Assembly: GCA_023488565.1 (NCBI GenBank)
Contig: JAMDDZ010000136.1
Span: 1 to 5,612, forward strand
Reading direction: 5' to 3'
Source of the DNA: Bacillota bacterium
GTDB taxonomy: Bacteria; Bacillota; Sulfobacillia; Sulfobacillales; Sulfobacillaceae
Length of the DNA stretch: 5,612 bases
The position numbers were made by a program, and so were the translations under genes. Below the pieces are notes generated by a model. That model saw nothing but the letters and a program-made list of their open reading frames with translations. It did not search any database and had not been told where the DNA came from. How positions within the stretch are numbered: the stretch's first letter is position 1; each line of letters opens with the position of its first letter. Positions 1-5,534 of the stretch are shown here, in pieces.

Positions 1-535
1 TGATGCCTGCTGCCTGAAATGCCGTCTTGTTATAAAACATGATATTTGCACTTAAGTTAAATGGCATCAAATATTGGGTGCCGTCCGGCCACTTCCCCCC
101 ATTAAGCATGGAGGGATAAAAGTCATTCAGTTGAGCCGACGACAGTCCTTGTGGTCCGCGAATGAAAGTGGACAACGGAACCAAGGCGTGACTGGAAATG
201 AATCCGGTAGCCCAGGGGGGATTCATTTCGGACACGGTTGGGGGATCGCCCGCTACTATCGCAGAGAATAATTTGGGACGTAACGCGGCATCATTAGACA
301 CCACCACATCTTGTACAGTGACGTTAGGGTGTAGTTTATGAAAGGCGTTAATCTCAGCGGTCACGACAGGTTGATAGGGCCCGGTCATTTCATTCCAAAA
401 TGTGATTGTCACGGGTCCTTTGAGTGAGGTGGGCGCGGATGCCTTGGGTGTTGCTTGACCGCATCCTGCTAATAACAGACTGCCAACGGATACAAGGGCC
501 ATTGCCCCACTTAAGGTACGGGTAGTAGTGTGCAT
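1..535 (-). CDS. ABC transporter extracellular solute-binding lipoprotein, family 1 (partial, 3' end off window)
   Basis: This is the N-terminal 178 codons of a substrate-binding lipoprotein of a CUT1-type (sugar / glycerol-phosphate) ABC importer; the reading frame is still open at base 1. The start is ATG at 533-535, with a strong Shine-Dalgarno (AAGGAGGA, 544-551) 8 nt upstream. Seen directly: a short n-region with Arg6, a hydrophobic stretch, and a lipobox LLAGC with the lipidated Cys at residue 25, followed by a Thr/Ala/Ser/Pro-rich linker. The mature part opens with VTITFWNEMTGPY, then has AINAFHKLHP-like spacing (EINAFHKLHPNVTV) and later MPFNLSANIMFYNKTAFQAAGI. This follows the family pattern PFN-S-YNK-AF-AG seen in UgpB and other family 1 binding proteins. 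It is the last visible gene of the operon, 64 nt after the second permease. Known of the family: membrane-anchored capture of the solute outside the cell. Inference: the ligand may be a phosphorylated polyol or sugar because of the neighbouring phosphohydrolase. The C-terminal two thirds are missing, so ligand residues cannot be judged. Confidence 0.9.
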   Translation of the reverse strand, partial: MHTTTRTLSGAMALVSVGSLLLAGCGQATPKASAPTSLKGPVTITFWNEMTGPYQPVVTAEINAFHKLHPNVTVQDVVVSNDAALRPKLFSAIVAGDPPTVSEMNPPWATGFISSHALVPLSTFIRGPQGLSSAQLNDFYPSMLNGGKWPDGTQYLMPFNLSANIMFYNKTAFQAAGI

Positions 536-543
536 AAATCGTC

Positions 544-551
544 TCCTCCTT
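544..551 (-). promoter_or_regulatory. Strong ribosome binding site of the solute-binding protein gene
   Basis: On the minus strand the site reads AAGGAGGA, eight bases before the ATG at 535. It is the most complete Shine-Dalgarno match in the operon. This suits the need for more binding protein than permease in such importers (inference). It also favours this ATG over the in-frame ATG at codon 12, which would remove most of the signal peptide. Confidence 0.7.
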
Positions 552-577
552 TTGCTATTTGACTACTGTAAGGATCA

Positions 578-600
578 GCCATCATGCAATGGCGTGCCAT
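578..600 (-). other. Possible intercistronic stem-loop between permease and binding-protein genes
   Basis: Immediately after the permease stop, the transcript contains the alternation ATGGC - GCCAT - ATGGC (minus strand 600-596, 593-589, 582-578). The central GCCAT can pair with either flank: five pairs with a 6-nt loop on the downstream side, or four pairs with a 4-nt loop on the upstream side. Known parallel: maltose-type operons often have intercistronic hairpins at this position that stabilise the segment encoding the binding protein. Here the stems are short and there is no U-tract, so a terminator is unlikely and the function is speculative. Confidence 0.25.
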
Positions 601-1418
601 CAACCCTTCAATCCGGTTCGAGCGATGGCATCGGTAATCTGTTTTTGCGCGACGAAATACAGCACTAACACCGGTAACGTGACAAAACCGGCTGCCGCTG
701 CGACGACGGTCCAATCGGTCCCATTGGCTGTTTGAACAAAATTTGCAAGACCGACTTGGATCGGTTCACGGTTGGCTGTGGTCGTGACGACCAACGGCCA
801 TAAAAATGCATTCCAACTCAACAGGAACAGATAGATTCCCACCGTTGCGAGCGCGGCGCGAATATTAGGCACGACGATACGCCACAAGTACCCCCAGTCC
901 GATGCGCCGTCAATGTTGGCAGCATCGCGTATCTCAACGGGCAAGGAGCGCATAAATTGCCGTAAAAAGAAGATGGCAAATCCGCTGGCGGCGAAGGGAA
1001 TAATTTGCGCGGTATAGGTGTTAATCCAATCGAACTGCCGGATTATTAAGTAATCCGGAACAAGAATCGCTTCAAATGGCACCATCATGGTTCCTAGAAC
1101 TCCGGCAAATACCCATTCGCGCCCGCGCCATGCCAGAAAAGTGAAGGCAAAAGCGGCTAAGGTCGAGGTAAACAATGCTAACAACACCGTTGTGATGGAA
1201 ATAAGCATCGAATTGCCAAAAAACCGGAGCCACGGCGCTAATTTCCAGGCGGCAAGATAATTTTGCCAATCACCGTGAGGAATTAAGCCCGCAGGAAATT
1301 GAAACGCCGACTGCAGGGTTTCCAACGATGTGGAAAAAATCCACCAAATTGGGAAGATGGTCAGTCCGACGACTATGATCAGAATCCCATATTTGACGGT
1401 CTGACTGAGTGTCCGCAT
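600..1418 (-). CDS. ABC transporter permease, CUT1 family, MalG/UgpE type
   Basis: A 272-residue integral membrane subunit of a binding-protein-dependent importer, the usual length for MalG/UgpE-type permeases. Seen directly: an N-terminal membrane segment at about residues 10-29, further hydrophobic segments at about 69-95, 103-121, 137-152, 188-208 and 240-258, and a textbook EAA loop at about 162-190 (EIRDAANIDGAS ... RIVVP). The EAA loop docks the permease on the ATPase. It is preceded by FFLRQFMRSLP, a conserved lead-in. The segment MMVPFEAILVPDY matches the P-E-(x)-P pattern typical of UgpE-like members. ATG at 1416-1418 follows the previous permease stop by 12 nt, and its Shine-Dalgarno (AAAGGAG) overlaps that stop codon, so the two permeases are translationally linked. 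It presumably forms a heterodimer with the 1431-2333 product. Function as an ABC permease is firm; the substrate is not known, and the Ugp resemblance is by eye. Confidence 0.95.
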   Translation of the reverse strand: MRTLSQTVKYGILIIVVGLTIFPIWWIFSTSLETLQSAFQFPAGLIPHGDWQNYLAAWKLAPWLRFFGNSMLISITTVLLALFTSTLAAFAFTFLAWRGREWVFAGVLGTMMVPFEAILVPDYLIIRQFDWINTYTAQIIPFAASGFAIFFLRQFMRSLPVEIRDAANIDGASDWGYLWRIVVPNIRAALATVGIYLFLLSWNAFLWPLVVTTTANREPIQVGLANFVQTANGTDWTVVAAAAGFVTLPVLVLYFVAQKQITDAIARTGLKG

Positions 1419-1430
1419 CTCGTGTCTCCT

Positions 1431-2333
1431 TTAGTCTCCATAATTAATCGCGCGACGGCTAACGAGAAATTGGAGGGCAGTGATGCCCGCGACCACGATG
1501 AATAGCAGTACGCCGGTTGCCAAACTAGTACCAAAATGAAAGTACTGAAAAGCATCTTCATACACTAAATAGGTCAATGTGGTCGTGGCGCCTAAAGGGC
1601 CCCCGCGAGTCAATTCAAAGATCTGTGTAAAACTTTGAAAGACGCCGATGGTATTGACGATGATCACAAAGAGCGTAGTGGGACTTAACAAGGGCCACGT
1701 AATCCGCCGAAAGCGCATCCAGGGAGACGCGCCGTCAATAAGGGCCGCCTCGCCTAGCTCGGGAGAGACCGTGGTCAGGCCGGCTAGGAACAATAGGGTC
1801 GTGAAACCTAGGGAATACCAAATAGTAAAGAGTATGATCGCCGGTAATGCCCATGTCGTGTTTTGCACCCAACTGGTCGACCCCGGGAGGCCCACCAATT
1901 GGAGCATACGATCCAGCAACCCCACCCCCGGCTGATAGATCCAAAGCCAAATCGTCGAAGAAGCGACGAGGGGCATCACATAGGGAATAAAGAGCAAGGT
2001 ACGAAATAGCCCCTTGCCAGCGATTTCCTGGTATAAAATTAAGGCTAGCATGATGGCCAGCGCGGTACCAACACCCACGACACCCAGCGCAAAGAGAATA
2101 GTATTGACTAACGACTGCCAAAACAGTGACGAGCTCATTACCAACTGGTATTCATGCCATCCCACCCAGACAGGGTTTTGCCCAAAATTCCAATGGAACA
2201 GACTGAATATGAATCCCATAATTAAGGGCAATACCCAAAAGATTCCGAGGACGATCAGCGCCGGGATAATGAATAACGCAACTTTAACCCCGTTGAAAGT
2301 CTGCAGTGTGTGGCGGTCTTTTATCAGGGTCAT
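1431..2333 (-). CDS. ABC transporter permease, CUT1 family, MalF/UgpA type
   Basis: A 300-residue membrane subunit of the same importer, typical length for UgpA-type permeases (the longer MalF of enteric bacteria has an extra periplasmic domain absent here). Seen directly: a first membrane helix at about residues 17-46, hydrophobic segments at about 72-101, 112-133, 161-187, 218-236 and 268-293, and an EAA loop at about 192-219 (ELGEAALIDGASPW ... RITWPLLSPT). LFIPYVMP in the segment before the mid-loop is a common family sequence. I chose ATG 2331-2333 as the start. The frame extends five codons further to a TTG at 2346-2348, but that TTG lies inside the GGGGGAGG ribosome-binding sequence, which sits at the right distance for the ATG only. 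The gene follows the phosphohydrolase by 68 nt. It probably pairs with the 600-1418 product; no ATPase is encoded in the window. Confidence 0.95.
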   Translation of the reverse strand: MTLIKDRHTLQTFNGVKVALFIIPALIVLGIFWVLPLIMGFIFSLFHWNFGQNPVWVGWHEYQLVMSSSLFWQSLVNTILFALGVVGVGTALAIMLALILYQEIAGKGLFRTLLFIPYVMPLVASSTIWLWIYQPGVGLLDRMLQLVGLPGSTSWVQNTTWALPAIILFTIWYSLGFTTLLFLAGLTTVSPELGEAALIDGASPWMRFRRITWPLLSPTTLFVIIVNTIGVFQSFTQIFELTRGGPLGATTTLTYLVYEDAFQYFHFGTSLATGVLLFIVVAGITALQFLVSRRAINYGD

Positions 2334-2338
2334 CGCAA

Positions 2339-2346
2339 CCTCCCCC
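2339..2346 (-). promoter_or_regulatory. Ribosome binding site that decides the start of the first permease
   Basis: The minus strand reads GGGGGAGG (bases 2346-2339), followed by five bases and ATG at 2333. The alternative upstream TTG (2346-2348) overlaps this purine run, so it would have no site of its own. The shorter 300-residue product is therefore favoured over the 305-residue one. Confidence 0.65.
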
Positions 2347-2401
2347 AATCCAGAAGGATTCCCTCAGCGGTTTCACACCGATGGGTCTCTGGGTTCCCGA
2401 A

Positions 2402-4261
2402 TCATTTCAGAATGCGCCCCTCAGCGTTCGAAGGCGGTAAAACTCCCAACAGAGCAGACACGGTGGGAGCCACATCGACCAATCGAACTCCGCGTTGGTG
2501 AGTCAACGGGTGCGAGTGGAATTCTTTCGCTCGCAAGCATAAGATCGCCTCTTCAGTGCCTCGCCCTAATTTCCGGGAAGGCAACCCGCACCCGTGCGCA
2601 CTTTGGAATTTTGACGCAATAAATTGCCCTTCTCCATAATCTGCAGTCGCTACGAGATCGCGCGCCATAGGCAATAGTACGGTTCCATCCGTAGTCAACG
2701 GGAACCAATTGATATCGCCGGTATAACCTGCTTCCATGAAATAGAGGACATCTCCAGCTCGGGGGCCCCATTGCCCAAATCCCACCCCATCTTCAATGGG
2801 GATTGCGAGTTGTACAGGATGTTGCCCGGTTTCAGGGTCGGTCAATGCGGTTAATGTTTGAATCAATCGTTGCTGCACCATCTCGTACTCTTGAGGAGTG
2901 ACCACGCCTTGCGGATCGCGGCCTTTGAGGTTGATGTGAATATGCCCCAGACACGGTCCCGCGTAAGCGATGGTGTGGTCCCAATCCACCTCCACCGGAT
3001 CGCGGCTTTTCAGGGTGATAAAACCTTCTTGTACTAACAATTTGTTGACCGCCACCGCTTTCAAATGGGCAATATGCCCATGATCTGAGACGACCACCAA
3101 AATGTCCTCGGGTCCTAAGACATTTAATATGCTTCCGACCATTGCGTCTGCAGCCTGATAAGCCGCTTGAAACAGTGATTCGAAATGCGGTGCACGGTCC
3201 GGTTCGTACCATGGGGAGAGGGGATCAATCTGTCCCCAAAATAAGTGCTCGAGATGGTCGAGGAAATGCCACTTGATAAAAATGGCTTCGGCGCGATTAT
3301 GGGTTAGCAAGTATTGGGCCGCTTGCACCAGCCATTGGCCTTTATAGATCCCTTCTTCAAGAAAAATCTCATCATTGACCCAGCCGCGCTCATACCCTCG
3401 CCCGCCCGAATTTTCGAGCATAGGTCCCACGGCACCAATTAATTCACGTCCCACGGCATCGGGCTCGCTAACCCCATCCGTGGGCATTACTTGCGAAATA
3501 TATAACGAGACGTCAGGAAGGGTGGAGTCCGTGTGTAGTGCTGATAGCAATACGCGAAAAAATCCTATCCGTAGCGATCCTTGCACCAAAAACTTCCCTT
3601 GGAACCAAGGGGAAAAGTGATTGATCTCGCAGACATGGTCGAATGGTTCCACCACATTGTCCACACTCTGAATGCGTATGCGGGGGCCGGCGTTTGACTG
3701 TTCCAACGTCACCGCGATTGCGGGACCGTATCCATGGGCATCCCATTCGGGCACCAGGTGGATAATATCATGGGGCATCTTCAAGGGGTCGGCATCGCGC
3801 AGGGTGGACCGGAAACCATCGGTCGCGAAGCAGGAACTGGCGCGCAATTCAAAGCGCGAGTGACTGGCTGGGGAACCTTCTCCCGCAATTGTGATTCCAG
3901 GGCTCCTCGGTGGCCACGATCCCGGAAAATTAATCGTAGCGGTACGGTACCCTTGACGTCCTAAGCTCTCCCACAGCGTTTCTGCCAGAAGTTGGTTCGA
4001 AGAAAAGGCTGCATGCTTGACGTTTAAGGGCTCCCCCGGTTCGTGAATCTCAAAATCGACGATGCCATGGGTGCCGGGGTACGCTCCCGTAGAGATGCAC
4101 GCCCAATTGATGGGGGTGACGCCGGGGAAGCTGGATAAGGCTCGCGTATAATACCCGTCATCCATGAGCTGTTTAAAATGTGGTAAGAGCCCTTGCGTGA
4201 CATATTCTTCAACAAGGGTGGGAACAGCACCGTCGAGACCGAGAAGCACGACTTTACGCAT
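2402..4261 (-). CDS. Alkaline-phosphatase-superfamily phosphohydrolase / type I phosphodiesterase (cytoplasmic)
   Basis: A 619-residue enzyme of the alkaline phosphatase superfamily, resembling the predicted phosphohydrolases/phosphomutases (COG3379-like) and type I phosphodiesterase/nucleotide pyrophosphatases. Metal-site and active-site residues are visible in the expected order: Asp10 in VVLLGLDGA; the probable nucleophile Thr49 followed by Asn52 in GVTPINWACISTG; HGI at 65-67; Asp335 and His339 in FLDHLEHLFWG; Asp393-His394 in VVVSDHG; His556 in SAHG. The C-terminus, VRLVDVAPTVSALLGV-LPP-(x)-GR, is the usual family ending. All ligands for a two-metal centre appear present, so the enzyme should be active. 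Residues about 125-330 form an insert or cap region between the motifs, where I recognise no domain. The N-terminus begins directly with the first beta strand, with no signal peptide or membrane anchor, so it should act in the cytoplasm on an imported or intracellular substrate. The start ATG at 4259-4261 has TAGGAGGG seven bases upstream. It lies between regulator and permeases, implying the importer feeds it. It could instead hydrolyse a phosphonate or another phospho-compound; substrate unknown. Confidence 0.88.
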   Translation of the reverse strand: MRKVVLLGLDGAVPTLVEEYVTQGLLPHFKQLMDDGYYTRALSSFPGVTPINWACISTGAYPGTHGIVDFEIHEPGEPLNVKHAAFSSNQLLAETLWESLGRQGYRTATINFPGSWPPRSPGITIAGEGSPASHSRFELRASSCFATDGFRSTLRDADPLKMPHDIIHLVPEWDAHGYGPAIAVTLEQSNAGPRIRIQSVDNVVEPFDHVCEINHFSPWFQGKFLVQGSLRIGFFRVLLSALHTDSTLPDVSLYISQVMPTDGVSEPDAVGRELIGAVGPMLENSGGRGYERGWVNDEIFLEEGIYKGQWLVQAAQYLLTHNRAEAIFIKWHFLDHLEHLFWGQIDPLSPWYEPDRAPHFESLFQAAYQAADAMVGSILNVLGPEDILVVVSDHGHIAHLKAVAVNKLLVQEGFITLKSRDPVEVDWDHTIAYAGPCLGHIHINLKGRDPQGVVTPQEYEMVQQRLIQTLTALTDPETGQHPVQLAIPIEDGVGFGQWGPRAGDVLYFMEAGYTGDINWFPLTTDGTVLLPMARDLVATADYGEGQFIASKFQSAHGCGLPSRKLGRGTEEAILCLRAKEFHSHPLTHQRGVRLVDVAPTVSALLGVLPPSNAEGRILK

Positions 4262-4268
4262 GAGAGAT

Positions 4269-4275
4269 CCCTCCT
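4269..4275 (-). promoter_or_regulatory. Ribosome binding site of the phosphohydrolase gene
   Basis: The minus strand reads AGGAGGG seven bases before the ATG at 4261. It is a strong match and supports this start codon, which also places the first catalytic Asp at residue 10 as usual for the family. Confidence 0.7.
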
Positions 4276-4298
4276 AGATAAGTGTTTTGAACTGACAA

Positions 4299-4310
4299 CA
4301 GTAGTTACTG
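4299..4310. promoter_or_regulatory. Candidate GntR-family operator (12-bp palindrome)
   Basis: The sequence CAGTAGTTACTG is a perfect inverted repeat: CAGTA, two central bases, TACTG. It lies in the 86-bp gap between the regulator stop and the phosphohydrolase start, about 37 nt before that start codon. The core GTA-GT-TAC has the GT...AC symmetry that GntR-family proteins commonly bind (established for the family). Binding by the adjacent regulator is inference. The flanking 8-mer ACAGTAGT (4298-4305) recurs on the opposite strand in the gap before the binding-protein gene (562-569). I found no convincing -35/-10 pair beside it, so it may act on read-through transcription or on a weak internal promoter. 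Confidence 0.4.
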
Positions 4311-4347
4311 GCCAATTTAGGGTGCGAACCACCTGAACGCGATGACA

Positions 4348-5061
4348 CTACGGCATGTTATCAATGCGACGTAAAACGGTATAGGTGACAAATCCCTCCC
4401 GGTAATACCCGAGACTATAGACCACTGGACATTTGTTTTCGGCATAGGCGGTCTGTTCAATTTGAAGGACTGGAGCCCCAAATGAAATAGCCAAGGCCTG
4501 ACTGACTTCTGGGGATGCCCCTGCTACACTGATGGTGGTCATGGCGTAGGCCAAAGACAGGTTGTATGCTTCCTGTAAAAATTTCGACAAGGTTTCGCCG
4601 TCAAATTTTTGAATCGTCACATCGTCAGGCGCTAAAGAGAGAAAGTCAATTAAATAAATAGCCGGTGTGCCATTAGCGGTCACCGTGCGAACGATGCGTT
4701 TTACGGAACCGTGCGCCTCGATCCCCATGGCCTGTCGGATTTTAGCGGTTATCGGGACATCGTCAATCTGCACGTTGGTCACAGCTGGAGAGAACCCGTT
4801 GCGTCTCACAATTTCAAATACACTGAGTAACGAGTCAATAGGAGGGTACGTCACTGGCGGTTTAGAAACATAACTACCTATCCCGTGTCGACGCACGACA
4901 TAGCCCTCGGTTTCTAGCCGGGTTAAGGCGGACCGGACCGTCGGCCGACTGACATCCCATAAACGCGCCAATTGCTCTTCTGAGGGCAAGCGATCTCCTT
5001 CATGGGAGATGTAAACAAGATCGCGGAGTTTTTTTAGAGTGATCTCCGTCCTGCTTAGCAT
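4348..5061 (-). CDS. GntR-family transcriptional regulator, HutC subfamily (wHTH + UTRA)
   Basis: A 237-residue DNA-binding regulator, the normal length for the HutC subfamily. Seen directly: an N-terminal winged helix-turn-helix at about residues 8-66, including the hallmark LPSEEQLARLWDVSRPTVRS (residues 25-44), the following RLETEGYV, and the wing RRHGIGSYV. From about residue 85 a C-terminal effector domain of UTRA type follows (IRRNG-like VRRNGFSP, then the pattern VKRIVRTVTANGTPAIYLIDFLS and a late LQIEQTAYAENKCPVVYSLGYYR). UTRA domains bind small molecules, often phosphorylated sugars. ATG 5059-5061 is preferred: the GGGGAGG at 5069-5075 is seven bases away, whereas the adjacent GTG at 5062-5064 would be only four. 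It is the first gene of the operon, 86 nt before the phosphohydrolase, and probably represses its own operon until the substrate or its product is present (inference). Confidence 0.92.
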   Translation of the reverse strand: MLSRTEITLKKLRDLVYISHEGDRLPSEEQLARLWDVSRPTVRSALTRLETEGYVVRRHGIGSYVSKPPVTYPPIDSLLSVFEIVRRNGFSPAVTNVQIDDVPITAKIRQAMGIEAHGSVKRIVRTVTANGTPAIYLIDFLSLAPDDVTIQKFDGETLSKFLQEAYNLSLAYAMTTISVAGASPEVSQALAISFGAPVLQIEQTAYAENKCPVVYSLGYYREGFVTYTVLRRIDNMP

Positions 5062-5068
5062 CACAAAA

Positions 5069-5075
5069 CCTCCCC
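5069..5075 (-). promoter_or_regulatory. Ribosome binding site deciding ATG over GTG for the regulator
   Basis: The minus strand reads GGGGAGG, then TTTT, GTG and ATG. The spacing is four bases to the GTG (5064) and seven to the ATG (5061). The usual optimum of about six to nine bases favours the ATG; the two products differ by one residue only. Confidence 0.6.
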
Positions 5076-5119
5076 ATAGTTGTCATACGTCTTACGATTG
5101 AACTATCCGACTATTCGAC
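5076..5119. promoter_or_regulatory. Candidate operator region: overlapping inverted repeats and a tandem 8-mer
   Basis: Between the candidate -10 and the regulator's ribosome binding site lie three elements. ATAGTT (5076-5081) and AACTAT (5101-5106) form a 6-bp inverted repeat. Nested in it, TCA--CGT-ctt-ACG--TGA (5083-5101) forms a second interrupted dyad. Partly overlapping, ACTATCCG/ACTATTCG (5102-5117) is a tandem direct repeat of an 8-mer with one mismatch. This is a natural place for autorepression by the GntR protein. The elements are imperfect and none equals the palindrome at 4299-4310, so the assignment is tentative. Confidence 0.3.
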
Positions 5120-5127
5120 ACGGACAC

Positions 5128-5160
5128 CTTATATTCCTTCTGGTGCACATCAGTTATCAA
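5128..5160 (-). promoter_or_regulatory. Candidate promoter of the regulator-led operon
   Basis: On the minus strand TATAAG (5133-5128) matches the -10 consensus at five of six positions. It would start RNA near 5121, about 60 nt before the regulator start codon. Upstream, TTGATA (5160-5155) matches the -35 consensus at five of six, but the spacer is 21 bases, longer than the usual 16-18. With 17-base spacing the -35 would be the poor TAACTG. The promoter may therefore be weak or activator dependent; the exact boxes are uncertain. Confidence 0.35.
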
Positions 5161-5534
5161 AACTTTTTTTGCAGGTGGGATTAAAAACATGCAGGAAGGA
5201 CGCAGTGATTGTCGGTATGGCACTGCCCGTAGTGTGTGCCAAAAATTTGTAGAATGGGCAGTCTTCCTCATAACGATCTAATCTTTACCCATACGTTTTT
5301 GGCGGCTTCGTCACCCATTTTTTCCGGCATTATCATTCGTGGGCTGGTGTTCTCATCGGAAAAAAATTTGGGTCGCAGTGTCCCAAATGTATGATAGTAG
5401 CGTTGAATCAATCCCGACAATCAATCCGTGGGCGTTCCGCGAATTGGGTCGATCGCGCGGTGGCAATCTTTCGATGAATCAACACCTCAACTTTCCAAGG
5501 CCAAAATCGCTCTGAAAGCCTTGCTATCATTGAC
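5134..5534. other. Intergenic region of about 400 bp without a convincing gene
   Basis: No frame on either strand gives a recognisable protein; only short open stretches of up to about 50 codons occur. It holds the terminator at 5360-5388. An inverted repeat ACTGCCC / GGGCAGT lies at 5222-5228 and 5256-5262, competing with GGCAC / GTGCC at 5219-5223 and 5236-5240. A 9-bp inverted repeat lies at 5318-5326 and 5357-5365, and a 6-bp one (CAAGGC / GCCTTG) at 5496-5501 and 5518-5523. I do not recognise a riboswitch, T-box or tRNA. Confidence 0.5.
5360..5388 (-). terminator. Rho-independent terminator, minus strand
   Basis: Read on the minus strand, ATTTGGG (5388-5382) and CCCAAAT (5372-5366) form a perfect 7-bp stem around a 9-nt loop, followed directly by a run of T (seven consecutive A on the plus strand, 5360-5366, the first shared with the stem). 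No T-run follows on the plus strand, so it works in one direction. It lies about 150 nt after the putative stop codon at 5535-5537 and should insulate the operon here from the upstream gene. Confidence 0.7.

Noticed and set aside
2334..2348. Five-codon N-terminal extension of the first permease from a TTG
   Set aside because: The TTG lies inside the GGGGGAGG ribosome binding site, which fits the ATG at 2333 instead.
2365..2383. Hairpin in the hydrolase-permease gap (CGGT/ACCG around a 5-nt loop)
   Set aside because: Only four contiguous pairs plus two beyond a mismatch in the minus-strand RNA, and no U-tract; too weak to call a terminator or attenuator.
2014..2622. 202-codon open frame on the plus strand
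   Set aside because: It lies antisense across the first permease and the hydrolase end, both well supported by motifs. Its translation has no recognisable domain and a composition typical of a shadow frame.
4262..4347. Internal promoter before the hydrolase (TTGTCA with TTATCT)
   Set aside because: The two boxes are only about 11 bases apart, and no acceptable partner exists at 16-18 bases.
5189..5281. 30-codon divergent plus-strand frame (ATG with GGTGGGA eight bases upstream, hydrophobic C-terminal half)
   Set aside because: Too short to distinguish from chance; the ribosome binding site is weak, no promoter is evident, and it lies in a repeat-rich intergenic region. Only conservation could rescue it.
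5400..5530. Plus-strand open stretch ending at a TAG near 5530, with protein-like translation
   Set aside because: About 43 codons with no good start or ribosome binding site; several frames on both strands are open here by chance.
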